Source: Bacillota bacterium
Lineage (GTDB): Bacteria; Bacillota; Clostridia; Christensenellales; CAG-138
Length of the DNA stretch: 9,143 bases
Reading direction: 5' to 3'
Assembly: GCA_023435025.1 (NCBI GenBank)
Contig: JAEYSE010000019.1
Coordinates: 1-9,143 of the forward strand
Numbering within the stretch: position 1 is the stretch's first letter; each line of letters opens with the position of its first letter. Position numbers and translations under genes: made by a program. The notes beneath the pieces are model-generated. The model saw only the letters and a list, made by a program, of their open reading frames with translations. It did not search any database and had not been told where the DNA came from. Shown here one piece after another: positions 1 to 6,457 of the stretch.

Positions 1-777
1 TATTTTTTGCGTCCCTTGCCCACTAGGCTTGCAAGTAGCCAGCTTGATGAAAACGAGTTTATCGTTAGAAGCGTAATGAAAATCAACACAGAGATCAGCG
101 GCGCTTATGTATTTTCCTGCGGGAAAAACATGGGCGTATTCAAGGCCGTGGGGTATCCGGAGGACGTTGGACGTTATTACCGCTTGGAAGAATATGAAGG
201 TTACTGCTGGACGGCGCACGGCCGTTACCCCACAAACACCCCGGGCTGGTGGGGTGGTGCGCACCCGTTTGGCATGCTCGATTATACCGTGGTGCACAAC
301 GGAGAAATCTCCTCCTACGACGCCAACCGCAGGTTCATTGAAATGTTCGGCTACTCCTGCACGCTGCAGACGGATACGGAGGTTATCTCCTATATCCTGG
401 ATTATCTCACGCGCAAGCAGGGCATGGAATTAAACGAGGTCGCAAACGTCATAGCAGCACCCTTCTGGTCCACCATCTCCCGCATGGAGGATGAGAAACG
501 AGAGCGCCTGACATATTTAAGAAACGCATTCGCAAGCTTGCTCATCACCGGCCCCTTTTCCATACTGGTCGGCTTTAACGGCGGGCTCATGGCACTAAAC
601 GATAGGCTCAAGCTTCGCTCCATGGTTGCGGCGCGCAAAGGAGAGCGCGTATACCTCGCAAGCGAGGAATGCGGCATCCGCGCGGTCGAACCGGATGTAG
701 AAGAGCTTTGGGCGCCGCGTGGCGGCGAGCCTGTCATTGTGCGGCTCAAGCCCGAGGCGATGGCGAAAGTCGTCTAG
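1..777 (+). CDS. Glutamate synthase, class II glutamine amidotransferase subunit (5' partial)
   Basis: This subunit hydrolyses glutamine and passes ammonia to the synthase subunit encoded next. The reading frame is open from base 1 to the TAG at 775-777, so the gene starts upstream of the window. About 258 codons are visible, and I estimate roughly 100 N-terminal residues, including the expected nucleophilic cysteine, are missing. Hallmarks of the Ntn-type GATase fold are present: HGRYPTNT (217-240), where the arginine would bind glutamine carboxylate; VVHNGEIS (289-312), with the Asn-Gly oxyanion pair; and TDTEV (370-384). It is the first visible gene of a five-gene operon, with 19 nt to the next start. 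It is a stand-alone domain, as in archaeal and anaerobe glutamate synthases, rather than fused into a long GltB. A purF-type or asparagine synthase domain is unlikely given the neighbours. The TTG at position 7 is not a credible start. Confidence 0.9.
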   Translation, partial: YFLRPLPTRLASSQLDENEFIVRSVMKINTEISGAYVFSCGKNMGVFKAVGYPEDVGRYYRLEEYEGYCWTAHGRYPTNTPGWWGGAHPFGMLDYTVVHNGEISSYDANRRFIEMFGYSCTLQTDTEVISYILDYLTRKQGMELNEVANVIAAPFWSTISRMEDEKRERLTYLRNAFASLLITGPFSILVGFNGGLMALNDRLKLRSMVAARKGERVYLASEECGIRAVEPDVEELWAPRGGEPVIVRLKPEAMAKVV

Positions 778-796
778 CGGAAGGGAAGGTTTATTC

Positions 797-2302
797 ATGC
801 CTATCAATTTTCAATATCCGGAATATGAAGTCGTACGCAATTTTACCCGCTGTATCGCCTGCCGGGTCTGCGAGCGGCAGTGCGCCAACGAGGTGCACCA
901 ATACGACGAAGCCGCGGGCGTCATGACCGCGGACGACAGCAAGTGCGTGGACTGCCACCGCTGCGTGTCGCTCTGCCCGACCCGTGCGCTCAAAATCACG
1001 AAGTCTGACCACGTGTTTAAGGAAAACTCCAACTGGTCCAGCGAGGCGATTACGGACATTTATAAACAGGCGGGTTCGGGCGGCGTGCTGCTTTCCTCCA
1101 TGGGAACGCCCAAGAATTATCCCGTCTATTGGGATAAAATACTCATCAACGCGTCTCAGGTGACAAACCCATCCATCGACCCGCTGCGCGAGCCGATGGA
1201 AACGCGCACGTTCCTCGGCAAAAAGCCAGCAGGTATCCGGAGGGATGAGAACGGCAAGATCATAACCAAAATGGAACCGCAGCTTTCGCTTTCCACACCC
1301 ATTCTATTCTCTGCTATGAGCTTTGGCTCCATCTCCTACAACGCGCACCACAGCTTGGCTATGGCAGCAGAGCGTCTGGGCATCTACTACAACACCGGCG
1401 AGGGCGGCCTGCATGAAGACTTCTATAAGTATGGTCCGCATACCATCGTACAGGTCGCGTCCGGCCGCTTCGGCGTACACCCGGAATATTTGAAGGCGGG
1501 TGCGGCGATTGAAATTAAGATGGGGCAGGGCGCAAAGCCGGGCATCGGCGGGCATTTGCCCAGCTCCAAAATCGTGGGCGATGTCGCAAAGACCCGCATG
1601 ATCCCGAAAGGCACGGATGCGATCTCTCCCGCGCCACACCATGACATCTACTCCATCGAGGATTTGCGGCAGCTCGTGTACTCCATAAAAGAGGCCACGC
1701 ATTACGAGCGGCCGGTGATTGTCAAAATCGCCGCGGTGCACAATGTTTCCGCAATTGCAAGCGGCATTGCCCGGAGCGGCGCGGATATCATCGCCATAGA
1801 CGGCTTCCGAGGCGGCACGGGTGCTGCGCCCACCCGTATTCGGGACAATGTCGGCATCCCCATAGAGCTTGCGCTGGCGAGCGTGGACCAACGCTTGCGG
1901 GAAGAGGGCATCCGTTCGGATGTTTCCATCGTGGTCGGCGGAAGCATACGCAACAGCGCGGATGTCGTAAAGGCCATCTGTTTGGGCGCTGACGCCGTGT
2001 ATATGGCGACCGCTCCGCTTCTGGCCTTGGGCTGCCATCTGTGCCGTACCTGCCACTTGGGCAAATGCAACTGGGGTATTGCCACCCAGAGGCCGGACCT
2101 TGTAAAGCGCCTGAACCCGGAAATCGGCGCGGAGCGGCTCATAAACCTCATCACCGCCTATACGCATGAGGTCAAGGAGATGATGGGCGGCATGGGCATC
2201 AATTCCATAGAGGCCATGCGCGGCAACCGGCTGATGCTAAGGGGCGTGGGCCTGACCGAAAAAGAGCTTGAAATACTCGGCATCAAGCACGCGGGCGAGT
2301 AA
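797..2302 (+). CDS. gltB: Glutamate synthase FMN/Fe-S synthase subunit with fused 2x[4Fe-4S] module
   Basis: This 501-residue protein is the catalytic synthase: ammonia and 2-oxoglutarate form 2-iminoglutarate, which reduced FMN converts to glutamate. Residues 19-29 (CxxCxxCxxxC) and 50-60 (CVDCHRCVSLC) form a bacterial-type 2[4Fe-4S] ferredoxin module. The rest is the FMN-binding TIM barrel: QGAKPGIGG at 244-252, ISPAPHHDIYSIEDL at 276-290 and the GGTGAAP glycine loop at 339-345. C413-x5-C419-x4-C424 matches the 3Fe-4S cysteine spacing of classical GltB, but an extra cysteine (C416) lies inside it. The ATG at 797 was chosen because AAGGGAAGG (781-789) sits just upstream. An in-frame ATG at 719 would lie within the preceding gene and add a non-conserved leader. 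The fused ferredoxin module and absence of amidotransferase and GXGXG domains mark the archaeal/anaerobe split form. The reaction is known from the family; the electron route here is inferred. Confidence 0.94.
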   Translation: MPINFQYPEYEVVRNFTRCIACRVCERQCANEVHQYDEAAGVMTADDSKCVDCHRCVSLCPTRALKITKSDHVFKENSNWSSEAITDIYKQAGSGGVLLSSMGTPKNYPVYWDKILINASQVTNPSIDPLREPMETRTFLGKKPAGIRRDENGKIITKMEPQLSLSTPILFSAMSFGSISYNAHHSLAMAAERLGIYYNTGEGGLHEDFYKYGPHTIVQVASGRFGVHPEYLKAGAAIEIKMGQGAKPGIGGHLPSSKIVGDVAKTRMIPKGTDAISPAPHHDIYSIEDLRQLVYSIKEATHYERPVIVKIAAVHNVSAIASGIARSGADIIAIDGFRGGTGAAPTRIRDNVGIPIELALASVDQRLREEGIRSDVSIVVGGSIRNSADVVKAICLGADAVYMATAPLLALGCHLCRTCHLGKCNWGIATQRPDLVKRLNPEIGAERLINLITAYTHEVKEMMGGMGINSIEAMRGNRLMLRGVGLTEKELEILGIKHAGE

Positions 2303-2315
2303 GGGGGGCAGTAGC

Positions 2316-2744
2316 ATGAAGCGTATATTTGTCAACGAACAGTGGTGTCTAGGCTGCCACCTTTGCGAATACAACTGCGCGTTCGCCAACTCCGGCGAAA
2401 AGGATATGGCAAAGGCCCTCAAGGATGTCCGCATCAACCCGCGCATCAAAATTGAGGAAAGCGGGGATATCTTCTTTGCCGTGGCGTGCAGGCACTGTAC
2501 GGAGCCGCTGTGCGTCAAGGCGTGCATTTCCGGCGCGCTGACGATAGAAGAAGGGTTGATTGCCATCAATACAGAAAAATGCATGGCATGCTACACCTGT
2601 GTGCTGTCCTGCCCCTACGGGGCGATCATGCCCTCAGTGGATGGTCCCATGCAGAAGTGCGAGCTATGCACCAAGAATTCGTATGGAGAGCCCGCCTGCG
2701 TGTCCGGCTGCCCCAACAAGGCCATCGTGTTTGAGGAGAGGTAA
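2316..2744 (+). CDS. Four-cluster [4Fe-4S] ferredoxin (HycB/NapG-like), glutamate synthase electron carrier
   Basis: This 142-residue soluble protein has exactly 16 cysteines in four groups: C11-x2-C14-x2-C17-x3-C21, C58-x2-C61-x4-C66-x3-C70, C89-x2-C92-x2-C95-x3-C99-Pro, and C115-x2-C118-x9-C128-x3-C132-Pro. That arrangement is typical of HycB/DmsB/NapG-type polyferredoxins that bind four [4Fe-4S] clusters and wire a flavoprotein to a catalytic subunit. No signal peptide is seen, so it should be cytoplasmic. The ATG at 2316 follows an AAGGGGGG site (2301-2308), 13 nt after the preceding stop, and the next gene begins 2 nt after this one ends. Its place between the FMN subunit and the FAD oxidoreductase suggests it carries electrons from FAD to FMN. 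The cluster count is read from the motifs; the partner assignment is inferred from the operon. Confidence 0.92.
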   Translation: MKRIFVNEQWCLGCHLCEYNCAFANSGEKDMAKALKDVRINPRIKIEESGDIFFAVACRHCTEPLCVKACISGALTIEEGLIAINTEKCMACYTCVLSCPYGAIMPSVDGPMQKCELCTKNSYGEPACVSGCPNKAIVFEER

Positions 2745-2746
2745 AT

Positions 2747-3976
2747 ATGAAATATGTCATCATAGGCAACTCCATCGCCGCGATCGGCTGTATTGAGGGT
2801 ATCCGCCGCGTGGATAGGGAAGGGGAGATCACCGTGGTGGGCCGGGAGCCCTACCCTGTGTATTCCCGCCCGCTCATTTCCTACTTGCTGCTGGGTAAGA
2901 CCGACCGGGAACGCATGGCGTACAGGCCGAAGGAATTTTACGAAAAGAACGGCTGCGTGCTGCTTGCGGGAAAATCTGCGGTATCGCTGGATGCCAACTC
3001 GCATACCGTGACGCTTGACGACGGCAGCACGTTTTCGTATGAGAAGCTGCTTGTCGCCACCGGTTCCCGCCCATTCGTCCCGCCCATCAATGGCCTCGAC
3101 ACCGTGGGCGGCTACCATACGTTTTTGACGCTGGACGACGCGCTCAAGCTGGACGCGGAAGTGGACGGGGAGAGCGAAGTTCTCATCATCGGCGCGGGGC
3201 TTATTGGCCTCAAATGCGCGGAGGGCATCAGCCGCAAGGTCAAGCACATCACAATCGTTGATATGGCGCAGCAGGTGCTGCCGAGCGTACTCGACGAAGG
3301 CGGAGCCGAAGTGGTAACGCGGCATATCGAGGCGCAGGGGATCACGCTGCATCTTGGCGTCAGCATAGACTCGTTTACAGGCAGAGAGATGCTGTTAACC
3401 GATGGCAGGCGCATCCCGTTTACCACGCTGGTGGTCGCCGCGGGCGTGCGGCCGGAGGTGGAGCTAATTAAAGCCGCGGGCGGCGAGGTCAACCGGGGCA
3501 TCAAAACGGATGCCGCAGGCCTGACCACGCTCCCTGATGTTTACGCGGCGGGCGATTGCGCCGAAAGCTATGATATTTCAAACGGCACAAATCGCATCCT
3601 TGCGTTATTGCCCAATGCGTACATGCAGGGCGAAGCCGCAGGCAACCGGATGGCGGGTGGCGAGCTGGTATTTGACAGGGCCATCCCGCTCAACGCGACC
3701 TCTTTGTGGGGGCTCCATATGACGATGGCGGGCAGTTATATCGGGCAGGATGCCGTGTTCAGTGCAGGGGGCGATTACAAGCGCCTGTTTTATGAGGATG
3801 ACTTGCTCAAAGGCTTTATCATCATAGGCAATGTGGAGCGTACGGGTATCTATACGGCATTAATCCGAAACAGGACGCCGCTTTCATCCATAGACTTCGA
3901 ACTGATATGCGAAAAGCCGCAGCTCATGGCGTTTTCCAAAGCCGAGCGTAAAAGGCAGCTTGGAGGTGTACAATGA
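2747..3976 (+). CDS. NAD(P)/FAD-dependent oxidoreductase, NirB/rubredoxin-reductase type
   Basis: This 409-residue flavoprotein is the likely NAD(P)H entry point of the glutamate synthase. It has the two-dinucleotide fold of the pyridine nucleotide-disulphide oxidoreductase superfamily. The N-terminal FAD motif is an altered Rossmann loop, IIGNSIAAIG (5-14), as seen in NirB and NADH:rubredoxin reductase relatives. ATGSRPFVPP (104-113) precedes the NAD(P) Rossmann loop GAGLIG (149-154), and the second FAD motif AAGDC lies at 267-271. No CxxxxC redox disulphide is seen in the N-terminal FAD region, so disulphide reductase activity is unlikely. It is not a classical GltD, which has an Fe-S N-terminus and an adrenodoxin-reductase-like fold. 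The ATG at 2747 follows GAGGAGAGG (2733-2741), and the stop overlaps the next ATG in an ATGA. NADH versus NADPH preference cannot be read reliably. Confidence 0.9.
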   Translation: MKYVIIGNSIAAIGCIEGIRRVDREGEITVVGREPYPVYSRPLISYLLLGKTDRERMAYRPKEFYEKNGCVLLAGKSAVSLDANSHTVTLDDGSTFSYEKLLVATGSRPFVPPINGLDTVGGYHTFLTLDDALKLDAEVDGESEVLIIGAGLIGLKCAEGISRKVKHITIVDMAQQVLPSVLDEGGAEVVTRHIEAQGITLHLGVSIDSFTGREMLLTDGRRIPFTTLVVAAGVRPEVELIKAAGGEVNRGIKTDAAGLTTLPDVYAAGDCAESYDISNGTNRILALLPNAYMQGEAAGNRMAGGELVFDRAIPLNATSLWGLHMTMAGSYIGQDAVFSAGGDYKRLFYEDDLLKGFIIIGNVERTGIYTALIRNRTPLSSIDFELICEKPQLMAFSKAERKRQLGGVQ

Positions 3977-4695
3977 TTACAATCGACGCAAAAGGCATGC
4001 AATTCCGTGCGCTTAACGAAAAGCTGCATGAGGCGCAGGAAAAAGACATTTTGATCACGTCCTGCATGGGGCAACGGTATCTCGCCAACGGCCTGAAGGA
4101 CAAATACATCAGGGTGCGGGGCATCCCCGGCAACGCCCTGGGCGCGTACATGGACGGGGCGACGGTGGAGCTAGAGCAGAACGCGCAGGACGCTACCGGC
4201 GATACCATGAACGACGGACGCATTATCGTCCATGGCTCCGCGGGCGACGCCACGGGATACTCCATGCGCGGTGGCAAAATATATGTGCGCGGCAACACCG
4301 GCTATCGCTGCGGCGTGCATATGAAGGCATACGCGGAAAAGCGGCCGCTCATCGTAGTCGGCGGGCGCGCGGGCAGCTTCCTTGGGGAATATCAGGCGGG
4401 CGGCGAAATATACGTGCTGGGACTGAACTCGGAAGGCAAGTCCCCGGTCGGGTACTTCTGTGGCACGGGCATACACGGCGGGTCAATCTACTTGCGCACA
4501 AAGGAGCTTCCGCGAGATCTTCCCAAGCAGGTGACGGCGCGGATAGCGGACGATAAGGACAAAGCCCATATCGCCAAGCAGTTGAAGGAGTATTGTGAAA
4601 TATTCAGCCTTGACCTTGCTGAAATCCTCGCGCACGACTTCTTTGTGCTAACCGCCGATACCGCGAACCCATATAAGCAGATGTATACGCATTAA
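3973..4695 (+). CDS. Glutamate synthase GXGXG (beta-helix) subunit
   Basis: This 240-residue protein corresponds to the C-terminal GXGXG domain of classical GltB, a right-handed beta-helix that packs against the FMN domain and helps shape the ammonia path. The repeat is visible: GxxxG or its remnants end at residues 57, 76, 95 and 114, giving a 19-residue period, for example GNALG (53-57), GDATG (91-95) and GYRCG (110-114). A further turn, GSFLG, occurs at 134-138. The last 60 residues are helical and charged and look like a small C-terminal cap. The ATG at 3973 overlaps the preceding TGA by 4 nt, and GGAGG (3962-3966) lies 6 nt upstream, so translation is probably coupled. It is the last gene of the operon, followed by a terminator 19 nt downstream. 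FwdC/FmdC-type proteins share this fold, but the neighbours argue for glutamate synthase. Confidence 0.92.
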   Translation: MITIDAKGMQFRALNEKLHEAQEKDILITSCMGQRYLANGLKDKYIRVRGIPGNALGAYMDGATVELEQNAQDATGDTMNDGRIIVHGSAGDATGYSMRGGKIYVRGNTGYRCGVHMKAYAEKRPLIVVGGRAGSFLGEYQAGGEIYVLGLNSEGKSPVGYFCGTGIHGGSIYLRTKELPRDLPKQVTARIADDKDKAHIAKQLKEYCEIFSLDLAEILAHDFFVLTADTANPYKQMYTH

Positions 4696-4714
4696 AGTGC
4701 AAATTAAATTTTCC

Positions 4715-4746
4715 ATGCCCGCGCATATTCGTGCGGGCATTTTTTG
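4715..4746 (+). terminator. Intrinsic terminator of the glutamate synthase operon
   Basis: ATGCCCGC (4715-4722) pairs perfectly with GCGGGCAT (4733-4740). A G-T and a C-G pair extend the stem inwards, leaving a short AT-rich loop. TTTTTGTTT follows directly. It lies 19 nt after the GXGXG gene stop and should end the operon. Confidence 0.9.
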
Positions 4747-4757
4747 TTTACATTAAA

Positions 4758-4790
4758 CACAGCGAAACGTGTCGAACGACACCGCTTGTG
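4758..4790. repeat. Imperfect inverted repeat, possible operator or RNA hairpin
   Basis: GTGTC (4769-4773) and GACAC (4778-4782) pair around the loop GAAC. After a 4-nt bulge on the left (AAAC), CACAGCG (4758-4764) pairs with CGCTTGTG (4783-4790) with one T bulged. The right arm overlaps the proposed -35 box, so it could be an operator. Its match to any known regulator is unknown. Confidence 0.45.
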
Positions 4791-4814
4791 AAAACGCAAA
4801 GAGTATTGCATACT
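4786..4814 (+). promoter_or_regulatory. Candidate sigma-A promoter for the TIM-barrel gene
   Basis: TTGTGA (4786-4791) and CATACT (4809-4814) are each 4/6 matches to the -35 and -10 consensus and are 17 bp apart. The site lies downstream of the operon terminator and would give a leader of about 190 nt. It is only a moderate match, and a TACTAT overlapping the -10 (4811-4816) is an alternative. Confidence 0.35.
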
Positions 4815-4943
4815 ATTTGTAAAGCATGGGTTTTACAAAAAAGCCGCAATTGCTCAAGCAGGAAATTGAAAACCGTTCAAGAATTATAAAGAGTGCAAAT
4901 CGTCGGAGCTTTTTAACGTACCGTTATATACAGCTTTTTTACA

Positions 4944-4963
4944 GGCGGCAGAGTCCTGCTGCT
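4944..4963 (+). other. Possible leader hairpin
   Basis: GGCGGCAG (4944-4951) can pair with CTGCTGCT (4956-4963) around a 4-nt loop, using two G-U pairs. Six T follow at 4972-4977, 8 nt further on, so it is not a standard terminator. It lies about 30 nt before the ribosome binding site and might affect the transcript. This is a weak call. Confidence 0.25.
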
Positions 4964-4993
4964 GACCGGCGTTTTTTAGGGCATCATCACAGG

Positions 4994-5000
4994 AAGGAGG
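4994..5000 (+). promoter_or_regulatory. Ribosome binding site that fixes a TTG start
   Basis: A full AAGGAGG Shine-Dalgarno sequence lies 8 nt upstream of TTG at 5009-5011. No ATG or GTG lies at a suitable distance in this frame, so this site is the main argument for TTG initiation of the TIM-barrel gene. Confidence 0.85.
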
Positions 5001-5008
5001 AAGTTCAT

Positions 5009-5686
5009 TTGGAAGATCATCGTTATGTACCTGAGCTGGATGGCACGTTGCGCAGCCACATGATCAAGGTACCGGAGATTATCAAGCAGGCTACGGGCAT
5101 CAGCATATTCGGTAAGCTCATTAAATCCCTGGCGTTTACGACCGATGTCGCCATTATTAAAAATATTAACGCCAACGCAATTATCGCGGTTTATCCCTTT
5201 ACGCCGCAGCCTGCCATTACCCACGCCATTATGGCCGTGGCGGATGTGCCGGTATTCTGCGGCGTGGGAGGCGGCATTACGGGCGGCAAACGCACGCTCA
5301 ATATCGCGCAGGATGCGGAGTTTCAGGGCGCGATGGGCGTCGTGGTCAACGCGCCCACGCCCAACGAAACCATAGAAGGCCTAAAGCGCATCATCGATAT
5401 CCCCGTTGTGGTTACCGTCGCATCCGAGCATACGGACATCCGGGCAAGGCTGGAGGCCGGAACGGATATATTCAACGTGTCCGGCGGGCCAAATACGGCG
5501 GCGATTGTCCAGCAAATCAGAAAGGAATACCCCTACGTGCCCATTATCGCCACGGGCGGGGTCACGGTGGACAGCATCGCGCTCACATTGGAGGCGGGGG
5601 CAAACGCCATTACATATACGCCGCCCGCGCAGGCCACGCTGCTTCGCGGCATCATGGAAAAATACCGTAGCCAGTGGGATGATTGA
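5009..5686 (+). CDS. TIM-barrel protein of unknown reaction (often annotated 'hydrolase')
   Basis: This 225-residue soluble protein looks like a complete small (beta/alpha)8 barrel. Alternating strand and helix segments are visible: VAIIKNINANAIIAVYPF (47-64), VPVFCGVGGGITGGKR (80-95), AMGVVVNAP (108-116), IPVVVTVASEHTD (131-143), FNVSGG (155-160) and IIATGGVTVDSIALTLEAGA (179-198). The last has the late-barrel GG loop that usually binds phosphate in ThiG-, HisA/HisF- and nitronate-monooxygenase-like barrels. C84 and the SEHTD loop are possible active-site groups, but no substrate can be assigned. From memory, close homologues in Firmicutes are labelled 'hydrolase' without biochemical support. 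The TTG start is set by the AAGGAGG eight bases upstream. It has its own leader and terminator, so it is probably not co-transcribed with the glutamate synthase. Confidence 0.8.
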   Translation: MEDHRYVPELDGTLRSHMIKVPEIIKQATGISIFGKLIKSLAFTTDVAIIKNINANAIIAVYPFTPQPAITHAIMAVADVPVFCGVGGGITGGKRTLNIAQDAEFQGAMGVVVNAPTPNETIEGLKRIIDIPVVVTVASEHTDIRARLEAGTDIFNVSGGPNTAAIVQQIRKEYPYVPIIATGGVTVDSIALTLEAGANAITYTPPAQATLLRGIMEKYRSQWDD

Positions 5687-5704
5687 GACGATATAAAATT
5701 GATC

Positions 5705-5744
5705 AAAAAGGCGGAACAGAAACCCTGCTCCGCCTTTGCTTTTT
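5705..5744. terminator. Bidirectional intrinsic terminator between convergent genes
   Basis: AAAGGCGGA (5707-5715) pairs with TCCGCCTTT (5729-5737). CAG/CTG continues the stem past one A/C mismatch. On the plus strand TTTTT follows at 5740-5744, and on the minus strand the A-run 5705-5709 provides the U tail. It lies between the plus-strand TIM-barrel gene and the minus-strand gene whose stop is at 5743-5745, so it can serve both. Confidence 0.88.
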
Positions 5745-6378
5745 AATGAGTTTGTTCCTGTAATAGAAGCTCTTTGTTTGCCTCGGATAGGATGCGGCTG
5801 AGCGCTGCTTCATAATCTGTGCAATCAAGAAGGCTATATTTTGCACCTTGCTCCTGGAGAAAAAGGGCCATCGCTTTTAACTGCGCATCCGTATACAGCT
5901 TGCAGGGCTGGTAGAATAGCTTGCCGCACCGTATTTTGGAAAAGGAATCGCTAAAATCGCAGGAAGCCCTGCTGCAATCCGCTTGGAATACTTTTAAAAA
6001 GTCATATGCAAAGCCACGGATAAGCGTAAAGAAAGTTGCTTGCCTGTTTAGAAATGCGCTGGTGGCATGCGGAAGCAGCGCAATGCCCGCTTTACTTTGA
6101 ACAAAATACATCAGAAGATAGGCCGTGCAAAACCGAATTTTCCATTCCGGGCCGTTGTCTAAAATGCTTTCATTCACGACGATACAGTAATACGGTTCTG
6201 TTCTCCCAATAAAGCCGTGGTTACGCAGCGTCAGATAGATCGGTTCTTTGAGTTCAGGAAAGGATTGAAGCGCCGGCTCCAAGAATTGCGTGGCGTATTG
6301 CGCCAACTTTTGCGCACGATATATTGGCATTTTTGGGGTCAATAACCGCCAACCCGGCGTTGCCTGCAGATGATCCAT
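5743..6378 (-). CDS. Hypothetical cysteine-containing protein
   Basis: I do not recognise this 211-residue protein. No signal peptide is seen. One moderately hydrophobic stretch (about 84-103) is more like a buried helix than a membrane segment. Seven cysteines are present. Four have spacing that could hold a metal: C135-x4-C140-x10-C151-x7-C159. The C-terminus (about 163-209) is helical with Leu/Glu-rich stretches. The ATG at 6378 was chosen because a GAGGA site lies 6 nt upstream on the minus strand. An in-frame TTG at 6414 adds 12 residues but falls inside the terminator hairpin of the gene upstream and has no ribosome binding site. Codon use appears more AT-rich than in the neighbours, which could mean a lineage-specific or transferred gene. 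No clear promoter was seen in the 79-nt gap, so it may depend on read-through. The function is unknown. Confidence 0.65.
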   Translation of the reverse strand: MDHLQATPGWRLLTPKMPIYRAQKLAQYATQFLEPALQSFPELKEPIYLTLRNHGFIGRTEPYYCIVVNESILDNGPEWKIRFCTAYLLMYFVQSKAGIALLPHATSAFLNRQATFFTLIRGFAYDFLKVFQADCSRASCDFSDSFSKIRCGKLFYQPCKLYTDAQLKAMALFLQEQGAKYSLLDCTDYEAALSRILSEANKELLLQEQTH

Positions 6379-6410
6379 ACCATTTCCTCGATAAGCGACA
6401 GGGGGAGGAA

Positions 6411-6444
6411 ACAAAATCGCGCCGAAAATTCGGCGCGATTTTAC
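6411..6444 (-). terminator. Intrinsic terminator of the membrane-protein gene
   Basis: AAAATCGCGCCG (6413-6424) pairs perfectly over 12 bp with CGGCGCGATTTT (6431-6442) around an AT-only loop. Read on the minus strand the stem ends in TTTTGTTT. It starts 14 nt after the TAA (6458-6460) of the membrane-protein gene and should separate it from the cysteine-containing gene downstream. Confidence 0.87.
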
Positions 6445-6457
6445 TTAACATATCAGT

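Larger units (their letters stand above)
4747..5008 (+). other. Gene-free leader before the TIM-barrel gene
   Basis: No gene can be supported between the operon terminator and the TTG start at 5009. The stretch is more AT-rich than the flanking genes. It holds an imperfect hairpin (4758-4790), a promoter candidate (4786-4814) and a second GC-rich hairpin (4944-4963) followed 8 nt later by six T. The frame of the downstream gene stays open back to an ATG at 4826, but that extension is basic, resembles no domain I recognise and lacks a good ribosome binding site. No riboswitch or T-box core sequence was recognised. Confidence 0.6.

Noticed and set aside
719..796. Earlier in-frame ATG for the synthase subunit
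   Set aside because: It lies inside the amidotransferase gene, has no suitable ribosome binding site and adds residues with no domain match. The ATG at 797 has a good site.
1304..2167. Long open frame on the minus strand (about 287 codons)
   Set aside because: It lies entirely antisense to the well-supported synthase gene and shows no ribosome binding site or recognisable domain. Such frames arise from GC-rich third positions.
4826..5008. 61-codon N-terminal extension of the TIM-barrel gene from an ATG at 4826
   Set aside because: The extension is basic and low in recognisable structure, has a poor ribosome binding site and crosses a possible hairpin, while an ideal AAGGAGG precedes the TTG at 5009.
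4747..5008. T-box, riboswitch or small RNA gene in the leader
   Set aside because: I looked for T-box and common riboswitch core sequences and recognised none. Only generic hairpins were found.
6379..6414. TTG start at 6414 for the cysteine-containing gene
   Set aside because: It falls within the terminator stem of the upstream gene and has no Shine-Dalgarno sequence. The ATG at 6378 has GAGGA at a good distance.
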